A DNA stretch of 64,000 nucleotides from Perspicuibacillus lycopersici (GCF_025660475.1 NZ_JAOUSF010000001.1:186001-250000), one strand, 5' to 3'; shown: positions 28,717 to 38,291, numbered from the stretch's first letter. Numbers and translations are program-made. Notes: generated from the letters alone by a model not told the origin.

Positions 28717-29660
28717 TTCTTCACCCCTTTTAATTGCTCTAGTGCTGTTACCAAACTAGTCTCATCAAAAATTGGTAGACATGTAACATTTCTATCTACT
28801 TTTCGCACGAGTCCAGTTAATACCTTCCCTGCACCAATTTCAATAAAAGTATCCACTCCAAGGGCAATCATTTTACGTACACAATCTTCCCATAATACAG
28901 GAGAATATAATTGCTCAATAAGGAGTTTTTTAATCGTAGTACTATCTACTATTGGTTCTGCGGTAACATTTGAAATAACCGGAATGTTTGCTTCATTTAT
29001 CGTATACGTATTAAGCAATTCTGCTAAATTATCGGAAGCAGGCTCCATTAAACGTGAATGGAATGGTCCGCTTACCTCTAAACCAATCGCACGCTTAGCT
29101 CCAGATTCCTTTGCTTTTTCACATGCTTTTTGAACACCTGTTACTGTACCTGAAATAACAATTTGACCTGGACAGTTAATATTCGCTAATTGAACAGAAT
29201 CTCCATTGCTAGTAATTTCATCTGTAATTTGTTGCAATCTATCGCGATCCAAGCCGAGAATTGCAGCCATTGTTCCATTTCCATTAGGAACAGCAGCTTC
29301 CATAAATTCCCCACGCTTTCTCACAATTTGAACGGCATCCTCAAAGGACAATGCTCCTGCCGCCACTAATGCTGTATACTCTCCCAAGCTATGACCAGCT
29401 ACATAATCCGCTTGAATATTTTGTTCCTTCACTAGCTCCAAAATCGCAATACTTGTAGTTAACAAGCTTGGCTGTGCATTAGCTGTTCGAGTTAATATAT
29501 CTTGTGGTCCTTCAAAAATAGTGGTGGATAAGGATTCTCCTAATGCTTGATCGGCACGATTATAGATATCCTTTACCTTAGCAAATCTAGCGGCTAGCTC
29601 TTGTCCCATACCGACAATTTGTGAACCTTGTCCCGGAAAAACAAATGCAATTTTCCCCAC
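28713..29660 (-). CDS. fabD: Malonyl-CoA:ACP transacylase FabD
   Basis: FabD loads malonate onto acyl carrier protein. [15 protein letters not shown] opens the domain. The catalytic serine is in [16 protein letters not shown], the malonate-binding Arg follows in [10 protein letters not shown], and the catalytic His is in GPFHSRLME. The frame extends to 29684, but the GTG at 29660, eight bases after AAAGGGG, gives the expected N-terminus [14 protein letters not shown] (315 residues). Confidence 0.96.
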   Translation of the reverse strand: MGKIAFVFPGQGSQIVGMGQELAARFAKVKDIYNRADQALGESLSTTIFEGPQDILTRTANAQPSLLTTSIAILELVKEQNIQADYVAGHSLGEYTALVAAGALSFEDAVQIVRKRGEFMEAAVPNGNGTMAAILGLDRDRLQQITDEITSNGDSVQLANINCPGQIVISGTVTGVQKACEKAKESGAKRAIGLEVSGPFHSRLMEPASDNLAELLNTYTINEANIPVISNVTAEPIVDSTTIKKLLIEQLYSPVLWEDCVRKMIALGVDTFIEIGAGKVLTGLVRKVDRNVTCLPIFDETSLVTALEQLKGVKK

Positions 29661-29814
29661 ACACAAAACCCCTTTCGAATTCATTGGATAAAAAGTACTG
29701 GATTTAACTTTCGCTATGTTCTTAAAATATGTTTAAAAATAAAAAACTAGATTGGCATAAATAAAATAGTCCATAAACTGTACATAAGCATATTTGCCAT
29801 TTCAACTTTATTCG

Positions 29815-30801
29815 TTAGTTATTTTTCAAAATTGCTTCTTCCATTTTCTCAGGTACGTGATTCATTACCATTTCTCTCGCTTGCCGAATCGCATGGAAAA
29901 CAGCTTGTTCATCTGATGAACCATGTGCTTTAACAACCGGTGCTTTTAACCCAAGTAAGCAGGCACCACCATACTCTGAATAATCCAGTTTCTTCTGTAA
30001 ACCTTTCAAATCCGGTTTCAATACAGCAGCTGCTAATTTCGATTTAACACTACTCATTAATGATGCTTTTAGCATTTTAAACATCGATAATGCTGTGCCT
30101 TCAATCGTCTTTAATACCATATTTCCAGTGAAACCATCGGTAACCGCTACATCACAAACGCCAGATAGCAAGTCACGTGCTTCTACATTTCCAACAAAAT
30201 TAAGATTCGCTTCTTTGAGTAAAAGAAATGCCTGACGGGTTAGTTCATTTCCTTTTTTATCCTCTGTACCGATATTTAATAGGCCAACCCGTGGATTTTT
30301 TATCCCTCTTACTTTTTCACTATAAATAGAACCCATATAGGCATTTTGGAGAAGATGTTCTGGTTTGGCATCTGCATTTGCACCAACATCTAATAGTAAA
30401 AAGCCTTTTCCATCAATGGTTGGTAATGTTGGAGCAAGCGCAGGTCGATCAATTCCAGGTATCCGTCCAACAACAAATAAACCGGCAGCCATAAGTGCTC
30501 CTGTATTTCCAGCAGAAATACATGCTTGGGCACGTCCTTCTTCTACCTCCTTTGCCATCAATACCATAGAGGCCGTTTTCTTTCTTCTTACTGCCCGGAC
30601 AGGTTCATCTTCTCCTAATATTACTTCTTCTGTATGAATGATCGATATATTGTCATGCTTTGTTAAATAAGGTTTAATTTTTTCCTCATTCCCGATAAGT
30701 GTAATTTCAATATCTGGGAATTGTTCCGTTGCTTTCATTGCACCTTTTACAATTGCTTCTGGTGCATTATCTCCGCCCATTGCGTCAATTGCTACTTTCA
30801 T
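29815..30801 (-). CDS. plsX: Phosphate acyltransferase PlsX
   Basis: PlsX makes acyl-phosphate from acyl-ACP, the donor for PlsY in phospholipid synthesis, and sits on the membrane surface. The family opening [52 protein letters not shown] and [14 protein letters not shown] are all present. The open frame begins upstream at 30855, but the ATG at 30801 gives the standard protein (328 residues) behind GGTGG. It lies 16 bases after fapR. Confidence 0.96.
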   Translation of the reverse strand: MKVAIDAMGGDNAPEAIVKGAMKATEQFPDIEITLIGNEEKIKPYLTKHDNISIIHTEEVILGEDEPVRAVRRKKTASMVLMAKEVEEGRAQACISAGNTGALMAAGLFVVGRIPGIDRPALAPTLPTIDGKGFLLLDVGANADAKPEHLLQNAYMGSIYSEKVRGIKNPRVGLLNIGTEDKKGNELTRQAFLLLKEANLNFVGNVEARDLLSGVCDVAVTDGFTGNMVLKTIEGTALSMFKMLKASLMSSVKSKLAAAVLKPDLKGLQKKLDYSEYGGACLLGLKAPVVKAHGSSDEQAVFHAIRQAREMVMNHVPEKMEEAILKNN

Positions 30802-30817
30802 CTTATGTTGTCCACCT

Positions 30818-31387
30818 TTATCCATTTTTTCTTGATCGGTACATAGAAAATTCACCTTTAAACACGATTTCTTGATTTACAAAGCTTTGCACTTCAACAA
30901 TCGTCCGTCCCTTATCATGGTCGATTCCAGTTACCTTTGCTTTTGCTATTACTCTTTCTCCTAGCAATACTTGTCGGACAAACTTTATGTTTGCTTTTGC
31001 CGTTAATGCTAATTCATCGTTCATCAGTGCAACAGCAAGAGAGTTTGCTTGAGCAAACAGATGATGCCCCCTTGCAATATTATTCCGCTTGAACACATGA
31101 TCCGGTTTTATTTCTAATAAAGAAATAGCTTGTTCATCTAAGGAGATATCAATGATTTCTCCGATTACTTCCTCAATTGGTAAGGAACGAACCTCTTCAG
31201 AAAAATTCTTTTGTGCGACATTTTTAATGCGCTCTCGCAATTCTGGTATTGAAAGCTCTAACCGGTCTAAACGTATCGTTTGAATACTTACAGAGAATTT
31301 TTCCGCTAATTCTTCATCAGTAATAAACGGATTTTCTTTTATTGTTTCTTTTAGTATTTTCTGCCGATCCTTTTTATGAAGTTTCAT
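30818..31387 (-). CDS. fapR: Fatty acid biosynthesis repressor FapR
   Basis: FapR represses membrane-lipid genes and is released by malonyl-CoA. The N-terminal HTH includes [20 protein letters not shown]. The hotdog-fold effector domain follows ([40 protein letters not shown]). An upstream ATG at 31405 exists, but GGAG lies between it and the ATG at 31387, which gives 189 residues like B. subtilis FapR. A clear FapR operator precedes it, so the operon is autoregulated. Confidence 0.96.
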   Translation of the reverse strand: MKLHKKDRQKILKETIKENPFITDEELAEKFSVSIQTIRLDRLELSIPELRERIKNVAQKNFSEEVRSLPIEEVIGEIIDISLDEQAISLLEIKPDHVFKRNNIARGHHLFAQANSLAVALMNDELALTAKANIKFVRQVLLGERVIAKAKVTGIDHDKGRTIVEVQSFVNQEIVFKGEFSMYRSRKNG

Positions 31388-31438
31388 TTGTCTTACTCCA
31401 CTCATTTTGTATTAATATATGTAAAGAATATCATTTTT

Positions 31439-31455
31439 TATGACTAGGTACTAAT
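31439..31455 (-). promoter_or_regulatory. FapR operator
   Basis: The minus strand reads ATTAGTACCTAGTCATA, matching the known Bacillus FapR box (TTAGTACC...GT..TAA type) at the centre. It lies just downstream of the predicted -10, covering the start point, as in the B. subtilis fapR promoter. Confidence 0.85.
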
Positions 31456-31458
31456 AGT

Positions 31459-31487
31459 AGTATAAATAACCAAAAAAAAGAATGCAA
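31459..31487 (-). promoter_or_regulatory. Predicted promoter of fapR-plsX-fabD-fabG
   Basis: On the minus strand, TTGCAT (31482-31487) and TATACT (31459-31464) are separated by 17 bases. Confidence 0.7.
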
Positions 31488-31533
31488 GGATTTATTTGCA
31501 TTCGGAATATTAAAATATTAAACAAGTAATACG

Positions 31534-33591
31534 TTAGTCAAGTTTTTCTCCATCTAAAATACCTGATGCCTCTATTGTTTCCCTTAACGGTAAATAAAGG
31601 TCATCCTCCCAAAATTTTTCAGAATTGATAAGCCGCTCTGCATCACCTCTAGCCGTTTCCAGTGCTCGATAGTCATGCACCATATCTGCTACTTTAAATT
31701 CTGGTAAGCCACTTTGTTTCTTCCCAAAGAAGTCACCAGGTCCACGAAGCTCCAAATCTTTTTCACTTAACACGAAACCATCCGTCGTCTCTGTCATGAT
31801 CTTCATACGCTCTTTCCCGACATCTGATTTCGGATCTGCTAAAAGAATACAGTAAGACTGATGGTCCCCTCGACCAACACGTCCTCTTAATTGGTGGAGC
31901 TGAGATAAACCAAAGCGTTCGGCATCATAAATAACCATCATTGTTGCATTTGGTACATTTACCCCTACCTCTACAACTGTGGTAGAGACGAGCACTTGAA
32001 TTTGATTTTCACTAAATTGCTTCATCACGTGATCTTTTTCTTCGGAAGGTAGTCGACCATGCATTAAGCCAACCGAATATCGATTATGAAAATAATGCAC
32101 GAGTGATGCGTGTACATCAATCGCATTTTGAACATCTAATTTTTCTGACTCTTCAATTAACGGGCAAATAATGTATGCTTGTCTACCCTTTTGTAATTCT
32201 TTTTCCACCATTTGGAGAATACGTTCAAGCATTTCAGGCTTTGCCCAGTAGGTTTCAATGCTCTTTCTACCAGCAGGCATTTCATCAATGATAGAAACAT
32301 CCATTTCTCCAAATACGGTTATTGCAAGCGTTCTCGGAATCGGGGTAGCAGTCATAAATAATGTATCTGGATTCTCTCCTTTTTCTCTTAACACCCTGCG
32401 TTGCTCCACGCCAAAACGATGCTGTTCATCAGTAATTACTAGACCTAGTTGATGGAAATTTACATCATCTTGTATTAGTGCGTGTGTTCCAATGACTATA
32501 CGGATTTCTCCTGATGCTAGCCCTTCTAGTATAATGTTTCGTTGTTTTTTCTTCGTTGAGCCAGTCAAAAGCTCAACTCTTACTCCAAATGGTTGTAGCA
32601 TTTTCTTTAAGCTTTCCGTATGCTGCTCAGCGAGAATTTCCGTTGGAACCATAAGTGCCCCTTGATAACCTGAAGTTACCGCTGCATATAAAGCAATGGC
32701 TGCAACAACGGTTTTTCCAGAACCAACATCTCCTTGAAGGAGTCGATTCATTCGAAATGGGGATTTCAAATCATGTAAAATTTCGCTTAACACCCGTTTT
32801 TGTGCATTTGTTAAAGGAAATGGCAAGGAGGCGATAAAGCTTTTTAATTGCTCATTATCGTATCGAATCGAAATACCTTGGGAATGCTCCCTTTCGAATT
32901 TTCTTAAGGCCTGCATCTTTAGCTGGAATAATAAAAATTCTTCATATACCATTCGTCTTCTTGCTTGCTTTAACTGTTGGGCATCCTTTGGAAAATGAAG
33001 AGCACCAAGTGCGGTCATCTTGGAATATAGTCGATATTTTCTCCTTATGTCATCAGGAAGCGTTTCATCTAACAGATGACCGTATTGATTAAATGCTAAA
33101 TAAATAAATCTCCGCAACCCTTTTACAGTCAGTTCTCCTTTTACAGAATAAACCGGTTCGAACTGAGCTTTCTGGACATTATCCACGAGATTACCAAATT
33201 GCATTTGGCTAACCGTTATTTGCTGGCGATGACGATTCCACTTTCCTGTAATGGTAACTGGCTGATTGAGGGTAATTTTATTCTTTAAATAAGCTTGGTT
33301 GAATATTACTGCTGAAACTAAATATTTATCGACCATGACACGAACGGTAATTCGAGATTTCTTCCTTCCAAAAAAGGCTACAGAAGGTTCACTAGAAATT
33401 ACACCTTCTACCGTCACTCGTTCATCGTGCTCTACCTCTGACAAATCCCGTAGCCGATTGTCATTATATCGATAGGGTAAATAAGTAAGTAAGTCTTCAA
33501 TGGTGAAAATATTTAATTCAGCTAATAATGCAGCGGTTTCTTCCCCGATTCCTTTAATAGCAGTTACAGGTTGTTTTATCTCTTCACTCAC
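31534..33591 (-). CDS. recG: ATP-dependent DNA helicase RecG
   Basis: RecG remodels stalled forks and branch-migrates Holliday junctions. It has an N-terminal wedge/OB domain (residues 1-160), then SF2 helicase motifs: Walker A GDVGSGKTVVAAIALY, DEQH box ITDEQHRFGVEQR, motif III FMTATPIPRTLA, motif V VSTTVVEVGVNVPNATMMVI and motif VI QLRGRVGRG. At 685 residues it is full length. The start is a GTG at 33591 that shares one base with the sdaAA stop (TAGTG). Confidence 0.97.
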   Translation of the reverse strand: MSEEIKQPVTAIKGIGEETAALLAELNIFTIEDLLTYLPYRYNDNRLRDLSEVEHDERVTVEGVISSEPSVAFFGRKKSRITVRVMVDKYLVSAVIFNQAYLKNKITLNQPVTITGKWNRHRQQITVSQMQFGNLVDNVQKAQFEPVYSVKGELTVKGLRRFIYLAFNQYGHLLDETLPDDIRRKYRLYSKMTALGALHFPKDAQQLKQARRRMVYEEFLLFQLKMQALRKFEREHSQGISIRYDNEQLKSFIASLPFPLTNAQKRVLSEILHDLKSPFRMNRLLQGDVGSGKTVVAAIALYAAVTSGYQGALMVPTEILAEQHTESLKKMLQPFGVRVELLTGSTKKKQRNIILEGLASGEIRIVIGTHALIQDDVNFHQLGLVITDEQHRFGVEQRRVLREKGENPDTLFMTATPIPRTLAITVFGEMDVSIIDEMPAGRKSIETYWAKPEMLERILQMVEKELQKGRQAYIICPLIEESEKLDVQNAIDVHASLVHYFHNRYSVGLMHGRLPSEEKDHVMKQFSENQIQVLVSTTVVEVGVNVPNATMMVIYDAERFGLSQLHQLRGRVGRGDHQSYCILLADPKSDVGKERMKIMTETTDGFVLSEKDLELRGPGDFFGKKQSGLPEFKVADMVHDYRALETARGDAERLINSEKFWEDDLYLPLRETIEASGILDGEKLD

Positions 33592-34475
33592 TATTTCTTT
33601 TGCGGTGTGCCGAATATTTCCTGCGCTAAACGCTTACCGGTAGGCGTCGCCGCTAAACCTCCCTGTGCTGTTTCTCTTAAACTTTGTGGCATTGCACGCC
33701 CGACGCGATACATCGCATCAATTACTTCATCACATGGAATTTTACTTACAATACCTGCTAATGCCATATCCGCTGCAACCATCGCATTAGCTGCACCCAT
33801 TGCATTCCTTTTTACACATGGAACTTCCACTAAACCTGCAACTGGATCACATACTAAACCAAGCATATTTTTTAATGTAATCGCCATTGCATCTGCACAT
33901 TGGCTAGGAGTTCCGCCTGCCATTTCCACAATTGCAGCAGCAGCCATCCCTGCAGCAGATCCTACCTCTGCCTGGCAACCACCTGCGGCACCAGAGATAA
34001 ACGCATTATTTGCTACTACAAAACCAAATGCGCCTGATGTAAAGAGAAAATTAATCATTTGTTCTCTAGTTGGGTTCAATTTATTTTTTACTGCAAATAG
34101 TGTACCCGGAACAACTCCAGCACTTCCTGCAGTAGGTGTGGCACAAATCATTCCCATTGCCGCATTGACTTCATTTGTGGCGACAGCCTTACTAACTGCA
34201 TCTAATAAAAATTCTCCGGATAAGAAATTACCCTTTTCAATATATTTTTGCAAAAGAACGGCGTCGCCACCTGTTAATCCTGAGTGAGAGGTAACACCAT
34301 TTAAACCTTTTTCCACAGCACTTTCCATTACTTGGAGATTTTTTTCCATTTGACCAATGATTTCTTCACGACTCTTTTTGGTCACTAACATTTCTTGCTC
34401 TATCATAATTTCGCTAATCTTTTTTCCTTGTGATTCCGCGAGATCTATCAATTCACGAACAGTACGAAATAACAT
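33591..34475 (-). CDS. sdaAA: L-serine dehydratase, alpha subunit (iron-sulfur)
   Basis: With SdaAB it deaminates L-serine to pyruvate using a 4Fe-4S cluster. Conserved cysteines lie in ISGAAGGCQAEVGSAAG and LVCDPVAGLVEVPCVKRN, and the substrate loop TSHSGLTGGDA is intact. The frame extends to 34520; the ATG at 34475, six bases after AAGGAGGA, is chosen (294 residues). It follows sdaAB by 46 bases and overlaps recG. Confidence 0.96.
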   Translation of the reverse strand: MLFRTVRELIDLAESQGKKISEIMIEQEMLVTKKSREEIIGQMEKNLQVMESAVEKGLNGVTSHSGLTGGDAVLLQKYIEKGNFLSGEFLLDAVSKAVATNEVNAAMGMICATPTAGSAGVVPGTLFAVKNKLNPTREQMINFLFTSGAFGFVVANNAFISGAAGGCQAEVGSAAGMAAAAIVEMAGGTPSQCADAMAITLKNMLGLVCDPVAGLVEVPCVKRNAMGAANAMVAADMALAGIVSKIPCDEVIDAMYRVGRAMPQSLRETAQGGLAATPTGKRLAQEIFGTPQKK

Positions 34476-34521
34476 AGCTGTCCTCCTTTTTTCTTCATAA
34501 ATTCCACCTGGTTGGAGCAAA

Positions 34522-35184
34522 CTATTCTACAATTCTAGCAACCTGTAAAATATTTGGCAATTTAGATATAGCATCCATTACTTCTTGGTCTACCGTTTCA
34601 TCGGTTTCCAATACCATTAATGCAAGCTTACCTTTTTCTTTTCTAGAAACCTCCATATGGCCAATATTAATCTCATATGTTGCTAATACATTTGCTACTG
34701 AAGCAATACAGCCAAATCGATCATTATTTACTACAATAATCGCCGGGTTTTCTCCCGTTAGCTTTAATTTAAATCCATTAATTTCATCTATTTCAATTTT
34801 CCCACCACCGATAGAAAGTCCAACTAATTCAAGCTCTCCTTCATCGTCTCCGATAACTAACCGCGCAGTATTCGGATGCTCTGGTACTTCTTTTTCTTCA
34901 AAAAATTTCACTTCAAGTCCTTGTTCTGCAGCAATTTCCATTGCTTGTATGATTCGTTCATCAAATGTATCATAATCCAATAATCCACCAACGATTGCAA
35001 CATCTGTTCCATGACCACGATAAGTCTCAGCAAAAGAACCATACAAATGAACATGAGCCCACTTTGGCTGACGTCCAAACACATTTCGTGCGACTCGTCC
35101 GATACGTGCTGCTCCTGCCGTATGCGAACTAGATGGTCCAATCATCACTGGACCAATAATATCAAATACACTACGGAATTTCAT
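34522..35184 (-). CDS. sdaAB: L-serine dehydratase, beta subunit
   Basis: This is the regulatory/accessory subunit of serine dehydratase. The N-terminal domain opens MKFRSVFDIIGPVMIGPSSS with HTAGAARIGRVARN. The C-terminal ACT domain (AIIVVNNDRFGCIASVANVL) may bind serine. At 220 residues the length is standard. The Shine-Dalgarno sequence (AGGAGG) lies in the loop of a small GAAATC/GATTTC hairpin, which might modulate translation. Confidence 0.95.
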   Translation of the reverse strand: MKFRSVFDIIGPVMIGPSSSHTAGAARIGRVARNVFGRQPKWAHVHLYGSFAETYRGHGTDVAIVGGLLDYDTFDERIIQAMEIAAEQGLEVKFFEEKEVPEHPNTARLVIGDDEGELELVGLSIGGGKIEIDEINGFKLKLTGENPAIIVVNNDRFGCIASVANVLATYEINIGHMEVSRKEKGKLALMVLETDETVDQEVMDAISKLPNILQVARIVE

Positions 35185-35274
35185 TGAAATCCCTCCTATT
35201 TGCGATTTCCAAAAAAATAATGTAAGGCTGTTATCTATATTTTATGACGCTGAAAATGATGATTAACCTTATAT

Positions 35275-35303
35275 ATTATATTATGAAAAAATAGATTTTG
35301 AAA
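35275..35303 (-). promoter_or_regulatory. Possible promoter of sdaAB-sdaAA-recG
   Basis: On the minus strand, TTTCAA (35298-35303) lies 17 bases from a consensus TATAAT (35275-35280). The -35 is weak. Confidence 0.35.
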
Positions 35304-35405
35304 CAGTGTTTATCATAATCGTACCTTTCTTTTTACCACTTGTAAAAGTACTTATCTAATACTAAGTATTATTTCTATTGGTCGATTATGGTGATAAATC
35401 TTTAC

Positions 35406-35437
35406 AAAAAAAATCGTGTCCCAAATGATTGGGACAC
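35406..35437 (-). terminator. Terminator after fakA
   Basis: A 9-bp perfect stem (GTGTCCCAA at 35416-35424, TTGGGACAC at 35429-35437) has a 4-base loop and is followed on the minus strand by a long T-run. Confidence 0.92.
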
Positions 35438-35470
35438 TTTAGAAAACAACCAAATTTTATTTATTGTTAT

Positions 35471-37150
35471 TTACTCTACAGAAAAAATAAAATGATATAA
35501 CGGTTGATTACCATCATGAATTTCGACTTCTACATCAGGGTATTGTTCTTCAACAAATGCTGTAAGATCGTTTACTTGTGCCTCGGTCGCATCTTCCCCT
35601 TTAAGAATAGTCAAAATTTCACTATCTTCATCAAGCATTTGAGTTAAAAGTGATTTAGCTGCTGCAAGCATTTCTTTTTCCGCTACGACAATATCACCAT
35701 CTTTAATACCCATAAAGTCATCCTTTTTAATGGATAAACCTTCAATGTTTGTATCTCTAACCGCATAGGTAATTTGTCCTGTTTTAATATTGCTCATTGC
35801 TGCAACCATTGTTTTTTCATTTTGTGCAGTGTCTGCACTTGGATTAAACGCAAGTAAAGCCGCTAGCCCTTGTGGGACGGTTTTCGAAGGAATTACGATT
35901 ACTTCTTGATCCATCACATCGCGTGCTTGCTCGGCTGCCAAAATAATATTTTTATTATTTGGTAAGACGAACACTTTTTTCGCATTAACTTGTTCTACTG
36001 CTTTCACAATATCTTCCGTACTTGGATTCATCGTTTGGCCACCCTCAATAACTACTTGGGCACCAATGCTTCTGAATAATTCTCCAATACCACTACCCAT
36101 TGATACTGTTACAAATCCATATTCAGATGGTTCTTTTGTAGCTACACTTGGAATTGGGGATACCGTTTTATCTGTTTCTAAAATTGTTGTATGCTGTTGA
36201 CGCATATTTTCTATTTTCAAATTAACTAGTTCACCATATTTTTGACCGTATGTTAAAACATTTCCTGGTTGCTCGGAATGAATATGAACTTTAACAACTT
36301 CATCATCCGCAATAACTAATAACGAATCACCAAACTTGTCTAAATCCTGTCTGAATTTTTCTTCAGAGAACGGGTTGTTCTTTAACTTCTCATCTTGTAG
36401 GCGAACCATGAATTCTGTACAATAACCGAATACAATATCTTCTGTATGTAAGAAGCTTTGTACACTTTTATGATGCTCTTGTTGCACTAAATGGTCTAAT
36501 GACACATTTTTTGTTTCCATTGTTTCTAATGCAACACCTTGTAATTGTGCTAAAAATCCTTCATAAACGAACACTAAACCTTGACCACCACTATCTACTA
36601 CCCCTACTTCTTTTAATACTGGTAATAGGTCTGGCGTACGATTTAAGGAAGCTTTCGCCTCTTTTAACACTTCTTCCATTAAGGTAGTAATATCATTAGT
36701 TGTTTTTGCGACTTCTACAGCTTTTTTTGCCGCATCTTTTGCTACCGTTAAAATCGTTCCTTCTACTGGTTTCATTACCGCTTTATATGCAGTTTCTACA
36801 CCAGCTTGAAGTGCAGCAGCAAAGCCCTCTGCATCCAATGTTACTTTTGGTTCAATATGTTTGGAAAATCCACGGAATAATTGAGATAAAATAACTCCAG
36901 AGTTCCCTCTAGCTCCCATTAACAAGCCTTTTGACAATGCTTGTCCTACTTTCCCAATATGAGGTCCAACATTATTTCTAACCTCTTTTGCACCTGAAGT
37001 GATAGACAAATTCATATTTGTCCCAGTATCACCATCAGGTACCGGAAAAACGTTTAATGAATCCACATATTTGGCATTTGCTGATAAATGATTTGCACCG
37101 TGGAAAATCATTTCAGCAAAACGTTTTCCATCTATTTCTGTAATTGACAC
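35471..37150 (-). CDS. fakA: Fatty acid kinase catalytic subunit FakA (YloV, DAK2 domain)
   Basis: FakA phosphorylates FakB-bound fatty acids so that exogenous acyl chains can enter phospholipids through PlsX/PlsY. The N-terminal DAK2 domain shows the nucleotide/metal site NVFPVPDGDTGTNMNLS, the motif GARGNSGVILSQLFRG and VDSGGQGLVFVYEGFLA. The C-terminal half is the DegV-like middle and FakB-interacting region. It has 559 residues, a GTG start at 37150, and lies 16 bases after yloU. Confidence 0.94.
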   Translation of the reverse strand: MSITEIDGKRFAEMIFHGANHLSANAKYVDSLNVFPVPDGDTGTNMNLSITSGAKEVRNNVGPHIGKVGQALSKGLLMGARGNSGVILSQLFRGFSKHIEPKVTLDAEGFAAALQAGVETAYKAVMKPVEGTILTVAKDAAKKAVEVAKTTNDITTLMEEVLKEAKASLNRTPDLLPVLKEVGVVDSGGQGLVFVYEGFLAQLQGVALETMETKNVSLDHLVQQEHHKSVQSFLHTEDIVFGYCTEFMVRLQDEKLKNNPFSEEKFRQDLDKFGDSLLVIADDEVVKVHIHSEQPGNVLTYGQKYGELVNLKIENMRQQHTTILETDKTVSPIPSVATKEPSEYGFVTVSMGSGIGELFRSIGAQVVIEGGQTMNPSTEDIVKAVEQVNAKKVFVLPNNKNIILAAEQARDVMDQEVIVIPSKTVPQGLAALLAFNPSADTAQNEKTMVAAMSNIKTGQITYAVRDTNIEGLSIKKDDFMGIKDGDIVVAEKEMLAAAKSLLTQMLDEDSEILTILKGEDATEAQVNDLTAFVEEQYPDVEVEIHDGNQPLYHFIFSVE

Positions 37151-37166
37151 AATTTTTCCTCCTTAC

Positions 37167-37529
37167 TTATGAGTTCGTTACCCGAACACCTTGCACAAAA
37201 ATATTAACAGAATCTGCTTTAATTCCAATCGATTGTTCTAATACATATTTCACTTTTGTTTGTACATTATGAGCAACTTCGGAAATTTTTGTTCCGTAGC
37301 TAACAATAATATACATATCGATATGTATACGATCTTCTGCTTGGCGGACAATTACACCTTTAGCATAATTTTCTTTTCGTAATATTTCAGATATACCATC
37401 TTTAATTTGATTTTTAGACGCCATACCTACAATACCATAACTATCTACTGCTGCTCCACCACAAACTTGAGCAATTGTATCATTAGAAATTTCAATATGT
37501 CCGTACTTTGTTTTTAATTCGATGGACAT
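37167..37529 (-). CDS. yloU: Asp23/Gls24 family envelope stress protein YloU
   Basis: This 120-residue member of the Asp23 family has the characteristic core IAQVCGGAAVDSYGIVGMAS, VIVRQAEDRIHIDMYIIVSYG and ADSVNIFVQGVRV. In Firmicutes yloU is almost always paired with fakA, as here. The biochemical role is not established. The start is the ATG at 37529 behind AAAGGGGG. Confidence 0.93.
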   Translation of the reverse strand: MSIELKTKYGHIEISNDTIAQVCGGAAVDSYGIVGMASKNQIKDGISEILRKENYAKGVIVRQAEDRIHIDMYIIVSYGTKISEVAHNVQTKVKYVLEQSIGIKADSVNIFVQGVRVTNS

Positions 37530-37617
37530 GTCTTTGTTCCCCCTTTACGGTTTTCAGACAAACTAAACATATTTTACTATAATAAAGATAATTTTAAAAG
37601 TCCTAATGTCTGTCTAT

Positions 37618-37649
37618 ATTATAAAGCTAAACATTAGACAATATGTCAA
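37618..37649 (-). promoter_or_regulatory. Long-spacer promoter candidate of yloU-fakA
   Basis: On the minus strand, a consensus TTGACA (37644-37649) and a consensus TATAAT (37618-37623) are separated by 20 bases, with a small dyad CTAATGTTTAG in the spacer. Such spacing usually needs an activator that reshapes the DNA. Confidence 0.4.
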
Positions 37650-37784
37650 GTACTTTTCTATTATTTATTTTAATTACGGAATTTTCCATCGTTTCCCTTT
37701 TTTATGGAAACTTGTCCCAAATAATGCTATTTTCCTGTTCTTTGTTTAAAACTCCTATTTACATTTCTATTTATTCCCTTGCTA

Positions 37785-37813
37785 TTGCAATTATTAATTT
37801 ACTATGGTACATT
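37785..37813 (+). promoter_or_regulatory. Possible promoter of rpmB
   Basis: TTGCAA (37785-37790) and TACATT (37808-37813) are 17 bases apart, about 65 bases before the rpmB start. Together with the yloU promoter it accounts for the 349-base yloU-rpmB gap, in which I see no credible gene. Confidence 0.35.
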
Positions 37814-37878
37814 ATTTTAGTATCTTTTAAAATAGACATTGTATGTTTAGCATATTGGTAATAAGGAGGGACAACATA

Positions 37879-38067
37879 ATGGCACGTAAATGCGTAATCA
37901 CTGGCAAGAAAACTACTTACGGGAATGCTCGTTCTCATGCGATGAACTCAAATCGTCGTACTTGGGGAGCTAACCTACAAAAAGTTCGTATCTTAATTAA
38001 CGGAAAACCAAAACGTGTGTATGTTTCAGCACGCGCTTTAAGATCTGGTAAGGTAGAACGCGTATAA
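37879..38067 (+). CDS. rpmB: 50S ribosomal protein L28
   Basis: This 62-residue ribosomal protein opens [20 protein letters not shown] and ends [11 protein letters not shown]. Only one cysteine is present, so it is the zinc-free form. The open frame extends upstream to 37843, but AAGGAGG nine bases before 37879 sets the start. It is one of only two plus-strand genes in the window and is followed by its own terminator, facing spoVM. Confidence 0.98.
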   Translation: MARKCVITGKKTTYGNARSHAMNSNRRTWGANLQKVRILINGKPKRVYVSARALRSGKVERV

Positions 38068-38073
38068 TTTTGT

Positions 38074-38101
38074 AAGGGCATCTAACTAGATGTCCTTTTT
38101 T
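38074..38101 (+). terminator. Terminator after rpmB
   Basis: The stem AGGGCATCT with AGATGTCCT (one G-U pair, 4-base loop) is followed by TTTTTTT. Confidence 0.85.
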
Positions 38102-38111
38102 ATTACCTTCT

Positions 38112-38152
38112 AAAGAAGAAATCCCCTGTCTCATTATTGTAGACAAAGGGAT
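38112..38152 (-). terminator. Probable terminator after spoVM
   Basis: ATCCC-TTGTCT (minus strand) pairs with AGACA-GGGAT with one bulged base (38121-38131 and 38141-38152), then a pyrimidine tract. It faces the rpmB terminator. Confidence 0.5.
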
Positions 38153-38210
38153 CCTATTATACACAAATTTTGTTATGAAAGTGGAATAATTATCCTCAAA
38201 TTTCATCCTT

Positions 38211-38291
38211 CTAATTTTTCTTAAATGCTCCTAATAACGCTCGGACAAACCCACCAATAAATTTAGGCAATTTAATCGTATAAAATTTCAC
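38211..38291 (-). CDS. spoVM: Stage V sporulation protein SpoVM
   Basis: SpoVM is a 26-residue amphipathic helix that recognises the convex forespore membrane and anchors SpoIVA for coat assembly. The translation begins MKFYTIKLPKFIGG and ends ALLGAFKKN, with the proline at position 9 retained, an almost direct match to B. subtilis SpoVM. The start is a GTG at 38291, eight bases after GAGGAGGG; no in-frame ATG is available. It sits between thiN and rpmB, its conserved location, and shows that the organism is (or recently was) an endospore former. Confidence 0.96.
   Translation of the reverse strand: MKFYTIKLPKFIGGFVRALLGAFKKN

Noticed and set aside
33571-34287. A 238-codon plus-strand frame antisense to sdaAA
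   Set aside because: It is a shadow of sdaAA: the opposite strand fully encodes the conserved enzyme, and the frame has no family features or start signal.
37643-37861. A 72-codon plus-strand frame with membrane-like segments before rpmB
   Set aside because: It overlaps the rpmB promoter region, has no ribosome site, and its hydrophobicity follows from AT-rich codons.
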